From positions 62,001-126,000 of the forward strand of contig NZ_JAMJWD020000007.1 in the NCBI RefSeq assembly GCF_023554255.2: a stretch of 64,000 bases of DNA, in the 5' to 3' direction. How positions within the stretch are numbered: position 1 is the stretch's first letter; the number at the start of each line of letters is the position of its first letter. Source of the DNA: Phyllobacterium sp. 21LDTY02-6 (GTDB taxonomy: Bacteria > Pseudomonadota > Alphaproteobacteria > Rhizobiales > Rhizobiaceae). The notes beneath the pieces are model-generated. The model saw only the letters and a list, made by a program, of their open reading frames with translations. It was not told the DNA's origin and searched no databases. This document shows positions 1 through 10,248 of the stretch, piece by piece. A program made the translations under genes and the position numbers.

Positions 1-1405
1 CGGCGGCATTCTCCTCGAAGAAGGCCCGCAGCGCGCCCAGTTTGTCGCGCTCGACGGTGATACCCGCCGCCATCGCATGGCCGCCGCCCTTGACCAGCAG
101 GCCGCGTTCCACCGCGGCGCGCACGAGCCTGCCGAGATCGAAGCCATTGATGGAGCGCCCGGAGCCGCTGCCGACGCCATGGGCGTTGAAGGAAATGGCG
201 AAGGCCGGCCGGCGCGCCTTCTCCTTCAGCCGCGCCGCGATCAGGCCGACAATGCCCGGATGCCAGTCGTCGCTCGCGGTGACGAGCACGGCCGGGCCGC
301 TGGCGGCCGACATTTCCAGCATGGCCTCGGCTTCGGCCTGCTCCAGCATGATCGTTTCCATCGCCTGCCGTTCCTGGTTGAGCCGGTCGAGCTCCTCGGC
401 GATGCGCATGGCCTCGTTGGGATCGTCGAGCGTCAGCAGCCTCGCACCGAGCCCGGCATCGCCGATACGCCCGCCGGCATTGATGCGCGGTCCTATCAGA
501 TAGGCGAAGTGGAACGCATTGAGCGGCTCGCCGATCCTCGATACGCGCGCCAGGGCGGCGATGCCGGCATTCTGCTGCGCCCGCGCCACCAGCAGGCCCT
601 TGACCACGAAGGCGCGGTTGAGCGCCTTCAGGGGCACGACATCGCAGATCGTCGCAAGGGCAACGAGATCCAGCATGCCGAGCAGATCCGGCGCCAGCAC
701 GGCCGGCGAAGCGCCGGTTTCCCGCAATAGACGCTGCGTCTGCACGAGCGCGAGGAAGACCACCCCGGCGGCGCAAAGATGGCCCTGGCCGGAAAGATCG
801 TCCTCCCGGTTGGGATTGACCACCGCCAGCGCCGAAGCGGGCAAGGCCCCGCCGACCTGATGGTGGTCGAGGACGACCACATCCGCGCCCGCCGCCTTCG
901 CCTCATCGATGGCGGCCGCGCTGTTGGTGCCGCAATCCACCGTGACGATCAGCGACGCATGGCTGGCGAGTTCGCGCATGGCCGCGGGGTTCGGCCCGTA
1001 GCCTTCGAATATCCGGTCGGGAATATAGATGCGGTTGGCGACGCCGTAATGCGTCAGGAAACGCGACAACAGCGCCGAGGAACAGGCGCCATCGACGTCA
1101 TAATCGCCGAAGATCGCCACGCTCTCGCGCCGCGCCACCGCCTGCGCCAGCCGCCCGGCCGCCTTGGCCATGTCGGTGAGGCTGGCCGGATCGGGCATCA
1201 GGCCCTTGATCGTCGGGTCCATGAAGGCAACGGCATCATCGATGCCGACGCCCCTGCCCGCGAGGACGCGGGTGATCAGATCGGGAAAGCCATGGTTCTG
1301 CGCCATGGCAAGGGCAAGGTTCGCCTCGCGCTGGCCGAGGCGATCCACCCATTTCAGTCCGGTGGCGGACTGTTCAACGCCGAGAAAAAGCCGTTCAGAC
1401 ATCAT
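1..1405 (-). CDS. recJ: Single-stranded-DNA-specific exonuclease RecJ (3' end beyond the window)
   Basis: 5'-3' single-strand exonuclease of recombination and mismatch repair, cytoplasmic. About 468 codons are visible and the frame is open to the window edge, so the C-terminal part is missing. The DHH-family phosphoesterase signature is clear: FGDYDVDGAC near residue 100, LDHHQVGG further on, then the DHHA1-type GGGHAMAAG close to the edge. I placed the start at the ATG ATG doublet at 1405; an in-frame ATG at 1420 would add five residues. glpX lies 42 bp upstream on the same strand, so the two are probably co-transcribed. The family call is firm; only the start is uncertain. Confidence 0.93.
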   Translation of the reverse strand, partial: MMSERLFLGVEQSATGLKWVDRLGQREANLALAMAQNHGFPDLITRVLAGRGVGIDDAVAFMDPTIKGLMPDPASLTDMAKAAGRLAQAVARRESVAIFGDYDVDGACSSALLSRFLTHYGVANRIYIPDRIFEGYGPNPAAMRELASHASLIVTVDCGTNSAAAIDEAKAAGADVVVLDHHQVGGALPASALAVVNPNREDDLSGQGHLCAAGVVFLALVQTQRLLRETGASPAVLAPDLLGMLDLVALATICDVVPLKALNRAFVVKGLLVARAQQNAGIAALARVSRIGEPLNAFHFAYLIGPRINAGGRIGDAGLGARLLTLDDPNEAMRIAEELDRLNQERQAMETIMLEQAEAEAMLEMSAASGPAVLVTASDDWHPGIVGLIAARLKEKARRPAFAISFNAHGVGSGSGRSINGFDLGRLVRAAVERGLLVKGGGHAMAAGITVERDKLGALRAFFEENAA

Positions 1406-1447
1406 GCAGCGTTGAACCATCCGCTGGCGCGGAATGCAATGATTCCC

Positions 1448-2437
<990 letters not shown>

Positions 2438-2589
2438 AATGATTCCTGCGTTCGTTGGAGAGCCGGAAATTCAAAGGCCCCGGCTCCGGTAAGCAACTTT
2501 TGGCAAAGTCGCATCCGCGCGGCAAGGGCCAGCGGCCAAGAAAAACCGCTTGCTCAAAATCCTAATCGATTAAACCGTCGACGGGCTTT

Positions 2590-3909
2590 TCAGCCTGCCC
2601 GTTCGATGCGGATCATCTGCGGTTTGTCGGCCACATGACCGTCTTTCACGATGCCTTCGAGCGCCTTCTTCACGGCTGCTTCGGTGGTCTCGTGCGTCAC
2701 CAGGATGACGGTTTTCAGCGCGTCGCTCGCGGGATCGACGCCCTGCCGCTGCACGATCGATTCCAGCGAAATATCATTGTCCGCCATGCGCTTGGCGATT
2801 GCCGCAAACACGCCCGCCCGGTCGTGCACCGTCAGGCGGATGAAATAGCCGCCCTCATGCGCCCGCATCTTGGCTCGCTTGTAGGGCGCAAGCGCCCGGG
2901 CCGGCGTGCCGAAAACCGGGCCATGCTGGAAGCCGGGCCGGCTCTTGGCGATATCCGCAAGATCGCCGATCACGGCGGACGCCGTTGCCAGCCCGCCCGC
3001 GCCGGGTCCCGAAAGCAGCAATTCGCCCAGAAGGTCGGTTTCGATGGCGACGGCGTTGGTCACGCCGTGAACCTGCGCGATCACCGATTCAACCGGAACC
3101 ATTGTCGGATGCACGCGCTGTTCGATGCCGCTTTCCGTCTTCAGCGCGACGCCGAGAAGCTTGATCCTGTAGCCGAGTTCGTCCGCCGCGCGAATGTCGG
3201 CGAGGGAAATATTGCTGATGCCCTCGAGATAGATATCGTCGGCGGCAATCTGCGTCCCAAAGGCGAGGCTGGTCAGGATCGCCAGCTTGTGCGCGGTGTC
3301 GTTGCCCTCGATATCGAAGGTCGGATCGGCTTCGGCATAGCCGAGGCGCTGCGCATCCGCCAGGCAATCCTCGAAGGAAATGCCCTCGTCCCACATGCGC
3401 GTGAGGATGTAATTGCAGGTGCCGTTCATGATGCCGTAGACGCGCGAGACCCGATTGCCGGTCAGGGATTCGCGCAGGGCCTTGATCACCGGGATGCCGC
3501 CGGCGACAGCCGCCTCGAAATTCAGGAGCACGCCCTTTTCCTCGGCGATGCGCGCCAGCGCGACGCCATGCTTGGCGAGGAGAGCCTTGTTGGCGGTGAC
3601 GACATGGCGCCCCGAGCGCAACGCCGCCTCGACCGCGCCGCGGGCCACGCCCTCGTCGCCGCCGATCAGCTCGATGAAGACGTCGATATCGTTGCAGCGC
3701 GCCAGCTCGACCGGATCGTCGAACCATTGCGCCGAACTCAGGTCCACGCCCCTGTCGCGCTTCGCATCGCGGGCGGAAACGCCGGTCACCACGATCTGCC
3801 TGCCGCACTGCCGGGTCAGCATCTCGCCCTTGTCCTGAAGGATCTTGACGACGGAGGCACCGACTGTACCCAATCCGGCGATTCCTACGCGCAGCACTTC
3901 ACTCATCAT
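2590..3909 (-). CDS. hom: Homoserine dehydrogenase
   Basis: Reduces aspartate semialdehyde to homoserine with NAD(P)H, the branch point to threonine and methionine. The 439-residue protein is the three-domain form: an N-terminal Rossmann domain with GIAGLGTVGASV near residue 9, the dimerisation/catalytic domain with TANKALLAKHG near residue 104 and GIMNGTCNYILTRM near 158, and a C-terminal ACT domain from about residue 350 that normally senses threonine. The frame starts with two Met codons and either could be used. The aminotransferase gene ends 58 bp upstream on the same strand. Homoserine from this enzyme could also feed the O-acetylhomoserine sulfhydrylase-like gene at 41-42 kb. Confidence 0.96.
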   Translation of the reverse strand: MMSEVLRVGIAGLGTVGASVVKILQDKGEMLTRQCGRQIVVTGVSARDAKRDRGVDLSSAQWFDDPVELARCNDIDVFIELIGGDEGVARGAVEAALRSGRHVVTANKALLAKHGVALARIAEEKGVLLNFEAAVAGGIPVIKALRESLTGNRVSRVYGIMNGTCNYILTRMWDEGISFEDCLADAQRLGYAEADPTFDIEGNDTAHKLAILTSLAFGTQIAADDIYLEGISNISLADIRAADELGYRIKLLGVALKTESGIEQRVHPTMVPVESVIAQVHGVTNAVAIETDLLGELLLSGPGAGGLATASAVIGDLADIAKSRPGFQHGPVFGTPARALAPYKRAKMRAHEGGYFIRLTVHDRAGVFAAIAKRMADNDISLESIVQRQGVDPASDALKTVILVTHETTEAAVKKALEGIVKDGHVADKPQMIRIERAG

Positions 3910-3967
3910 TCATTCCTTGAAATTTCGAGCGGCGCCGGACAGCGCCGCGATATCACCCAACCCTGCG

Positions 3968-5185
3968 TCAGCGGCGCAGGTTCAGCGGGATGACGTTGTG
4001 CAGCTTTTCGTCCGCACTTGCAAGAAAGCGCTTGATGCCGCGCGCCGCCTGGCGGATCCGGTGCTCGTTTTCGACGAGGGCGATGCGGATGTAATCGTCG
4101 CCATGCTCGCCAAAGCCGATGCCGGGCGCAACCGCCACGTCGGCATGTTCGATGAGGAGCTTGGAAAACTCCAGCGAACCGAGGCTGCGGAACTTCTCCG
4201 GAATGGGCGCCCAGGCAAACATCGTGGCGGCGGGAGCCGGGACATCCCAGCCGGCGCGGCCAAAGCTCTCCACCAGCACGTCGCGCCGGTGCTTGTAGAC
4301 CGAGCGCACTTCGGCGATGTCCGTACCGTCGCCATTGAGGGCAGCGGCAGCCGCAACCTGGATGGGTGTGAAGGCGCCGTAATCGAGATAGGACTTGACC
4401 CTCGTCAGCGCCGAGATCAGCCGTTCATTGCCGACGGCAAAACCCATGCGCCAGCCGGGCATGGAGAAGGTCTTCGACATCGAGGTGAATTCCACCGCGA
4501 CATCGATCGCGCCCGGCACCTGGAGCACCGATGGCGGCGGCGAACCGTCGAAATAGATCTCCGAATAGGCGAGATCGGAAAGGATGATGATCTCGTGCTT
4601 GCGCGCGAAGGCGACGACATCCTTGTAGAAATCCAGCGAGGCGACATGCGCCGTCGGATTGGACGGGTAGTTGAGGATCAGCGCCAGCGGCTTCGGGATC
4701 GAATGCCGCACGCCCCGCTCCAGCGCCGGAATGAACTTGTCGTCCGGCGCTGACTGGACCGAGCGGATGACGCCGCCGGACATGATGAAGCCGAAGGCAT
4801 GGATCGGATAGGTCGGATCGGGGCACAGCACCACATCGCCCGGCGCGGTGATGGCCTGGGCCATGTTGGCGAAGCCTTCCTTGGAGCCGAGGGTCGCCAC
4901 CACCTGCGTATCGGGATTGAGCTTCACGCCGAAGCGGCGCTCATAATAGGCCGCCTGAGCCCGGCGCAGGCCGGGAATGCCCTTTGACGCCGAATAGCGA
5001 TGCGTGCGCGGATCCTGCACCGCTTCGCATAATTTATCGACAATGCCCTGCGGCGTCGGCAGGTCCGGATTGCCCATGCCGAGATCCACAATGTCCGCAC
5101 CCGCCGCTCGGGCGCTCGCCTTCAGGCGATTGACCTGTTCGAAAACATAGGGAGGCAGGCGGCGAACTTTATGAAATTCTTCCAT
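3968..5185 (-). CDS. Class I aminotransferase, AlaC/LL-DAP-aminotransferase-like
   Basis: PLP-dependent fold-type I aminotransferase of 405 residues. Seen: an N-terminal VDLGMGNPDLPTP substrate loop, YSASKGIPGLRRA, and the PLP-lysine motif SMSKTFSMPGWRMGF near residue 238. This motif and length fit the AlaC glutamate-pyruvate transaminase subfamily, which is also often annotated as LL-diaminopimelate aminotransferase in Rhizobiales. The position directly upstream of hom on the same strand suggests a role in alanine or aspartate-family amino acid metabolism. Which amino donor it uses cannot be told from sequence, so I give no symbol. Confidence 0.88.
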   Translation of the reverse strand: MEEFHKVRRLPPYVFEQVNRLKASARAAGADIVDLGMGNPDLPTPQGIVDKLCEAVQDPRTHRYSASKGIPGLRRAQAAYYERRFGVKLNPDTQVVATLGSKEGFANMAQAITAPGDVVLCPDPTYPIHAFGFIMSGGVIRSVQSAPDDKFIPALERGVRHSIPKPLALILNYPSNPTAHVASLDFYKDVVAFARKHEIIILSDLAYSEIYFDGSPPPSVLQVPGAIDVAVEFTSMSKTFSMPGWRMGFAVGNERLISALTRVKSYLDYGAFTPIQVAAAAALNGDGTDIAEVRSVYKHRRDVLVESFGRAGWDVPAPAATMFAWAPIPEKFRSLGSLEFSKLLIEHADVAVAPGIGFGEHGDDYIRIALVENEHRIRQAARGIKRFLASADEKLHNVIPLNLRR

Positions 5186-5394
5186 ATTTCGGGGTCCGGT
5201 AAAAAGAGTTCAATGCGCGTGCGCTATACACCGAATCCCCGCACTGGTCGAGCAATCATTGCATCCACGGGCCACGGAGATCGGCCTCCCGGTCGGCAGC
5301 GGGGCGCAGCGCATCCCGAACGCCGGCCGGGACGCAGAAATCCTATGGATTTTAACCCCGGTTGCGGAGTAGATTACGGTCAAAGGGACCGAAG

Positions 5395-5607
5395 ATGAAA
5401 CACCTCAATCACAAGCTGAATTGCCCACGGTGCGGAACGATCTATCTCGACATTCCGGACAGCGTCACCGACGAGACGCCGATCCACTGCAGCGAATGTG
5501 GCGGCCTGATCGGGCGATGGAGTGAACTGGAGCGCGATTTCAACCGCCAGGGCGGGCAGAACGGCGTCTTCGAGATGAAGGACGGCCAGATCCTGCGCAA
5601 GGTCTAG
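5395..5607 (+). CDS. Small zinc-ribbon protein
   Basis: 70-residue protein with two CxxC knuckles, CPRCG at about residue 10 and CSECG at about residue 33, a compact zinc ribbon. The rest is charged and ends KDGQILRKV, with no signal peptide or membrane segment. It starts at ATG 5395 in the gap divergent to the aminotransferase gene; the upstream GGACCGAAG is only a weak ribosome binding site. Function unknown; such proteins often bind nucleic acid or a protein partner. A minus-strand frame covering the same bases lacks any recognisable feature, so I prefer the plus-strand reading. Confidence 0.6.
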   Translation: MKHLNHKLNCPRCGTIYLDIPDSVTDETPIHCSECGGLIGRWSELERDFNRQGGQNGVFEMKDGQILRKV

Positions 5608-5854
5608 CGGCCGGAACGCACCGCGGCAAACTTGCCACGCCCCTTGATGGACGGCGATTCCACTCATGATTCCAGCAACTTGGGAAGACAACGCCCCTGC
5701 CCCATTGGCCCGGCGCAGGCGCTGAAACCGCAGCGCTGTACTGATCTCAAATCCCATTTGCGCCGGTAGCCGGGACGGCGTTCAGGCCGGCCGGACAAAG
5801 GTCGCAGTTCCCCGGGCGGGGAACAGTCGAGTATCGATTTTTGAAGAGGAAAAG

Positions 5855-5931
5855 TGGCGCGAGTGACGGGGCTCGAACCCGCGACCTCCGGCGTGACAGG
5901 CCGGCACTCTAACCAACTGAGCTACACCCGC
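5855..5931 (-). tRNA. tRNA-Asp(GTC)
   Basis: Read on the minus strand the sequence folds as a cloverleaf: acceptor GCGGGTG pairs with CACTCGC (one G-U), followed by discriminator G and an encoded CCA. The anticodon loop is CTGTCAC, giving anticodon GTC for aspartate. GCTCAGTTGG and GGTTCGAGCCC are the D and T arms. Length is 77 bases including CCA. Confidence 0.96.
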
Positions 5932-6118
5932 GCACTTTCGTACCGAACAATTTGTCCGGCGTGAGCGGTCGTTTAAGGGGTTCGCGGGGTGGTGTCAAGC
6001 GGAAGCAGCAAGGAAAAATGCGATTGTGAAAAACTAATCCAACAAATGTTCAAGCGGCGATATTTTCCCTTGCCAAGCCGGCCTGAAACCACTAAACGCT
6101 GCCCACACACCCTTGAGG

Positions 6119-6187
<69 letters not shown>

Positions 6188-6194
<7 letters not shown>

Positions 6195-6217
6195 TTCGAT
6201 CCCACCATTCGATCCCA
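6188..6217 (+). repeat. 13-bp tandem duplication covering the tRNA-Val 3' end
   Basis: The unit CCCACCATTCGAT occurs twice back to back (6188-6200 and 6201-6213) followed by CCCA. The first copy contains the last bases of tRNA-Val including CCA. It may be replication slippage or a scar of integration at the tRNA end. Confidence 0.8.
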
Positions 6218-6275
6218 TTGAAATCGACTGACTGCAGGCTGACCGCGTCGATTGCGGCTCAACCCGCATGTTTCG

Positions 6276-7028
6276 TCATGAGGTCCCGACGGCTTTCCTT
6301 GCCTCGGCTTTCCCGTCCCAGAGCGGCATTCCGAGCGATTTGGATACTTCCGGGTCGGTCGTATAGACCGGGAACCCCTTCTCCAGCAGCCTGAGCAGCA
6401 CTTCGCTGTCGGTTTGCACATGGGAGCGGGAAAGGTTCGCGTCATTATAGATATGGCCGGCGGAATTCGGATTGATGCCGGTTATGATGACCGCTGACGC
6501 CCCATTATAAAGAGCGAACAGGACGGCAATCACTCCATTCGAACATTTCGAATAAGCGTCCAGCTCGAACATCTTGATACCGCTCACCTTTTCAATGAGG
6601 GCGATGCGCTCGTATCGATTGACGATCCGCAGATCCGCATATCGGTAGTCGAATGTTTCCAGCTGCTGCTCGAGACGCTTTCGTCCCTCGCGCCATAGAA
6701 GCACATAAAGCACGCCCGTGCGCTCGCCCTTGAGTACACGTCGGACATGCTGGGCATTCGTATTGGTGCCGTCGAGCTGCCGGCGCTGCATCAGCGTGAT
6801 ATCGGGCACGTCGATGCCCCATGCTTTGGTGACGGCCTGCGACCCATTGATCGTTATGACACGAAACCTGTCGTCGAAATCCGCCGGCAAGTGCGACACC
6901 GGCGCTGAACCCACCACCAGCACAGGTCCATCGAAGCAGGTCGGCGCCGTGGGCGGCGTGGACCGACGAAGCAGGTATTTCAACTTCCTGAATAGAAGCT
7001 TCGTCGCCTCCGCCAGCGTTTCGCTCAT
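6276..7028 (-). CDS. Sialyltransferase-like (GT29/GT42-type fold) protein, paralogue A
   Basis: 250-residue protein with no clear signal peptide but a basic N-terminus (KLLFRKLKYLLRR) that could lie on the membrane. Seen: VLVVGSAPVSHLP near residue 36, resembling a nucleotide-binding loop, and a later CSNGVIAVLFALYNG followed by AVIITGINPNSAGHIYND. This spacing resembles the glycine-rich N-terminal loop and the 'SG..A...AL..G...I...GI' block of sialyltransferase-like enzymes. I infer a sugar or nucleotide-sugar related role; the substrate is unknown. A diverged copy (8308-9069) shares roughly half of its residues and lies beyond an intervening glycosyltransferase in inverted orientation. Confidence 0.6.
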   Translation of the reverse strand: MSETLAEATKLLFRKLKYLLRRSTPPTAPTCFDGPVLVVGSAPVSHLPADFDDRFRVITINGSQAVTKAWGIDVPDITLMQRRQLDGTNTNAQHVRRVLKGERTGVLYVLLWREGRKRLEQQLETFDYRYADLRIVNRYERIALIEKVSGIKMFELDAYSKCSNGVIAVLFALYNGASAVIITGINPNSAGHIYNDANLSRSHVQTDSEVLLRLLEKGFPVYTTDPEVSKSLGMPLWDGKAEARKAVGTS

Positions 7029-7064
7029 TCACCCATCTCCAGCTGCCTGTGCAATCTATTCACA

Positions 7065-8264
7065 ATGCCTCCTGTTAAACCTGCCCGCCCAAGTTGCACT
7101 CAGCGCGTACGTATGGCAAGTCTACGCGCTCTTGCCCGTCTATTCACCACGTCTATCCACGCAGCGACCGCTAAGCATCCACGAGAAAAACACTTGAAGA
7201 GAAATATCCGGCTGGTGTCATCAAAATCAGAAATCGCGTTTCCCTATCCAGCGAACGAAAGACAGCGTCTGGAGCCAGCTTCACGGACAGTGACTCACAA
7301 GCTTCTCAGCCGGTGGCGAACCTTGAGAACCCGGAAGAAGCCGAGCGGAACGCGCCTGATACCACTCAATCCCGACGGGATCAAACCGCTCGCTGCTTCC
7401 GATATACCCTTGATATTCCTGACGCGGAACAGCCTGCGCTTTCTGGAGTCCTTTTTGACCCATTACCGCGGTCTTGGTGTCACGCGTTTCCTCTGCGTCG
7501 ACGATCAATCCACTGACGGCACCCGCGAGAAGCTGCTGAACGAGCCCGATGTCGATCTTTTCGGATCCGATGTCCGCTATCGCGAGGCGAAAGGCGGCCT
7601 GATGTGGCGCGAGGCTCTCGTTGGCCTGTACGGGACGCAGCGCTGGTATCTGAACGTCGATTGCGACGAATACCTGGTTTATGGCGGCTGCGAGACGAAG
7701 AAGCTTCCCGAGTTTATCCAACGCCTCGAAGCAGCCGGGATTCTCCATTGCCCGGCACCGATGATAGACTTCTACCCGGAGGATTCCATCAGCTCCGCTG
7801 TCTTCGACGGTAGCAACAATTCGATGCCATGGACCATCGCCAACATGTTCGACCGGAGCGGCTATCGCCTGTTTCGAACCAGCTCAGGCATGATCATGTC
7901 GGGCGGCCCGCGCGACCGGGTTCTGGGGCGTCCTGCGATCCATGACGAACTGATGAAATATCCGCTCGTCTATGTCGAACACGACACGACGTTCAGCGTG
8001 AGCATACACAAGCCGTGGCCATTCACGCGAAACTTTTCCCCGATCGCCGGTTCGCTCCTGCATTTCAAGTTCTTCAACGAGACCGAAAGTCTGATCAAGG
8101 AAGCCATAAGAGATAATCAGTATTACAAGGGCTCCCGTTCGTATAAGAGCATGTTGAAGGCCCTGGATGAGGGGAAGCTTGTCAATCTCAAGTCGGACAT
8201 CTCTGTCCATTATGAGAACTCCCGGCAACTGGAGCAGCTGGGATTCTTCAAGACGCTTTTCTAA
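7065..8264 (+). CDS. Glycosyltransferase, GT-A fold (Glyco_tranf_2_4-like)
   Basis: Up to 399 residues; the recognisable domain begins about residue 117 with IPLIFLTRNSLRFLESFL, then FLCVDDQSTDGTRE and the metal-binding type DxD region LNVDCDEYLVYGG near residue 204. This fits the glyco_tranf_2_4 family, which transfers sugars to surface glycans. The start is uncertain: ATG 7065 has no ribosome binding site, an ATG lies 16 codons on, and a TTG at 7194 would remove 43 residues. It is divergent from paralogue A (36 bp apart) and followed 43 bp later by paralogue B, so it is probably expressed with B. Confidence 0.72.
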   Translation: MPPVKPARPSCTQRVRMASLRALARLFTTSIHAATAKHPREKHLKRNIRLVSSKSEIAFPYPANERQRLEPASRTVTHKLLSRWRTLRTRKKPSGTRLIPLNPDGIKPLAASDIPLIFLTRNSLRFLESFLTHYRGLGVTRFLCVDDQSTDGTREKLLNEPDVDLFGSDVRYREAKGGLMWREALVGLYGTQRWYLNVDCDEYLVYGGCETKKLPEFIQRLEAAGILHCPAPMIDFYPEDSISSAVFDGSNNSMPWTIANMFDRSGYRLFRTSSGMIMSGGPRDRVLGRPAIHDELMKYPLVYVEHDTTFSVSIHKPWPFTRNFSPIAGSLLHFKFFNETESLIKEAIRDNQYYKGSRSYKSMLKALDEGKLVNLKSDISVHYENSRQLEQLGFFKTLF

Positions 8265-8307
8265 CCATCGAAACTCTGATCGCGATATTGGTTAGGGGGT
8301 ACACATC

Positions 8308-9069
8308 ATGAGATTTCCGCGTATCGAGATGCTGACGAAAATTCGCAGATCGATCGTCTATCGCCTTGGGCGGTATCGGCCGCCCGCACATCCCGTCAGA
8401 TTCGATGGACCCGTTGTCGTCGTCGGCTCGGCTCCCGTATCGAACGTTCCGGAAGGCTTCGACAATCGATATTTCGTGATTTCGGTAAACGGCTCGCAGG
8501 TTGTCGCCGGCAATTGGGGCGTCCAAAAACCCGATGCGACTTTCATGCAGTTCAACCAGATCGAAGGGCAGACCGTAAACGCCCAGCAGGTTCGAAAAGT
8601 GCTGCGTGGCAGACAGACCGGCCTCCTTTATGTCGTTCGCTGGTCCAAAAGCCTGGAACAGCTTCGGCAGGGATTGGCCGCATTCAATTATTCCTGCGAC
8701 GAGCTGCGCATGCTGAACCGCTACGGGCGCATGGCGCTCTATGAAGCGGTGGTCGGCAAGCTCAATCTGGAAATTGACGACGACATGAAGTTTTCCAACG
8801 GCATCACGGCTGTTCTGTACGCTATTACCAACGGCGCCCAGGCGGTGATCATCACCGGAATAAACCCGTCTTCATCCGGACATGTCTACAATGACGCCAA
8901 CCTGAAACGTCTGCACGCCGGTACCGACAGGCAGATATTGGAATTGCTCGTCGAGCGTGGCTATCGATTGTTTACGGCCGATGCGGAGGTGGCAAAGGAA
9001 TGCCGCATCCCTCTTTGGACTGCCGAAACTGCAGCGGCTGGACATTCGGCAGTGGATTCAGCGCGCTGA
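8308..9069 (+). CDS. Sialyltransferase-like (GT29/GT42-type fold) protein, paralogue B
   Basis: 253 residues, starting at ATG 8308 behind a GGGGG ribosome binding site. It mirrors paralogue A throughout: FDGPVVVVGSAPVSNVP, VNGSQVV, NAQQVRKVLRGRQTG, FSNGITAVLYAITNG and AVIITGINPSSSGHVYND. The two copies differ at many positions, so the duplication is old or they were acquired separately. The N-terminus is basic (KIRRSIVYRLGRYR) without a signal sequence. I infer a glycan-modifying enzyme acting with the glycosyltransferase just upstream; the substrate cannot be read from sequence. Confidence 0.6.
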   Translation: MRFPRIEMLTKIRRSIVYRLGRYRPPAHPVRFDGPVVVVGSAPVSNVPEGFDNRYFVISVNGSQVVAGNWGVQKPDATFMQFNQIEGQTVNAQQVRKVLRGRQTGLLYVVRWSKSLEQLRQGLAAFNYSCDELRMLNRYGRMALYEAVVGKLNLEIDDDMKFSNGITAVLYAITNGAQAVIITGINPSSSGHVYNDANLKRLHAGTDRQILELLVERGYRLFTADAEVAKECRIPLWTAETAAAGHSAVDSAR

Positions 9070-9149
9070 TATTGAAGCCGGCCTGGTATTCCAACCGGTC
9101 GGCTGGAAGCTGGTCCGGGGCCGTTGCCCCGGACTGCGCAAATCTCAAC

Positions 9150-9851
9150 TCAAATGGGTTTCCAGCCCGGATGCAGCGCATCTGCCTCGGCACGCCATTC
9201 ATCGCCATAATCGACGTTCTGCCAATCCTTGAACCAGGGTCCGCCATTGGTGAAATGAACGGCGTTTGGATAGCCTTTCTCCGGCTTCTGGTTCCAGCCT
9301 TCCAGCCAGTTCCACTCGACCGGAACTTCACCGATTTCCTCGTCTTTGGCCCATTGCATGCGGTGCAGATATGCGCCGCTTTCCCTGTTGATCAGTTCGG
9401 GCGTCAATTGCCGCGTCGAAGGATGCTCGCAATTGAACAGCATGAACGACGACCAGTTCTTTCTCGGATAGTTGGTCTGGATCTGGCCATCCATCTTGGT
9501 GCCTTCCTTTGGCGTGTAGTCATGCTTGACACAGACCACGGCCTTGGATTCATCCCGATATTGCAGCAGTTGCGCGACGTCGGAGAAGAAGAGGAAGTCG
9601 CAATCGCAGAACAATGCCCACCCCTTGAAGCCGGCGAGCCAGGGGGTATAGAAGCGAGAATAGGTGAATTCCGTCGACGCAAGCGGATCGATTTCGCGCG
9701 AATAGGCGCCGGACTCGACAAGCTCGTTCAGTTTGATCGGTTTGACGCGAACCGGAATAGTGGCGTGCTTCAATATCGTACGTTCGGCGACCTCGAAGGC
9801 AATAGGTTCCCGTGAGTCCCAGCCGACATACACGTCAAGTTCATTTTGCAT
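9150..9851 (-). CDS. GT8-like nucleotide-diphospho-sugar transferase
   Basis: 233-residue protein. VYVGWDSREPIAFEVAERTI at the N-terminus and KGWALFCDCDFLFFSDV near residue 90 are typical of family 8-like transferases, where the DxD binds the metal and sugar nucleotide. The later HFTNGGPWFKDW fits the family's C-terminal His/Gly block. No signal peptide is seen, so it acts in the cytoplasm. It is convergent with paralogue B (80 bp between stops) and sits in the glycosyltransferase cluster. Donor and acceptor are unknown. Confidence 0.72.
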   Translation of the reverse strand: MQNELDVYVGWDSREPIAFEVAERTILKHATIPVRVKPIKLNELVESGAYSREIDPLASTEFTYSRFYTPWLAGFKGWALFCDCDFLFFSDVAQLLQYRDESKAVVCVKHDYTPKEGTKMDGQIQTNYPRKNWSSFMLFNCEHPSTRQLTPELINRESGAYLHRMQWAKDEEIGEVPVEWNWLEGWNQKPEKGYPNAVHFTNGGPWFKDWQNVDYGDEWRAEADALHPGWKPI

Positions 9852-9885
9852 CAGTGCCTCGCTTCAATGCTAGAATCGGATGACC

Positions 9886-10248
9886 TTATGACAGAATGCC
9901 GGGAAAGAAAACTTCGTCCCAGGCCGTCCCTGCGAATCCCCCGGGGGCTTCATTTACGTCCTGATTGCGCATCCTAAGCCCGTCAAAAGGCATAAGGCTA
10001 CCATTACATTCAACTTTCCAGACATTTTCCGTCCCGTTTGAAAAGTTCGACGATGGTTTGTCAAGCCGGAAGTCTTCGTCAGCCGGATCGGACCGTGAAA
10101 CCCTCATGATGCCGCGGCAGGACCAGATGTCGCAATGGTCTCCGCTAAAAAACCACATATCTCGGCATAAGTCCCCAAAAGGCGTTTTGGCTGCTCTCCA
10201 AGGAGAATGCTGCCGGGCACATTTCACGTTAGGTAAGTTATGAATCAT
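9886..10248 (-). other. Possible small open frame, unrecognised
   Basis: A 120-codon minus-strand frame runs from ATG 10248, overlapping the start of the ELM1 gene, to a stop at 9886, 34 bp before the GT8 gene. The product would contain MWFFSGDHCDIWSCRG and ends FAGTAWDEVFFPGILS. I recognise no family. It may be a real small gene or a remnant, or simply an open stretch of a divergent promoter region. Codon bias and homologues would decide. Confidence 0.25.

Noticed and set aside
5925-5933. Alternative tRNA-Asp end at 5933 with acceptor GCGCGGG
   Set aside because: It would pair, but shifts T8 and the D stem and leaves no discriminator G plus CCA; the 5855-5931 fold fits the standard numbering.
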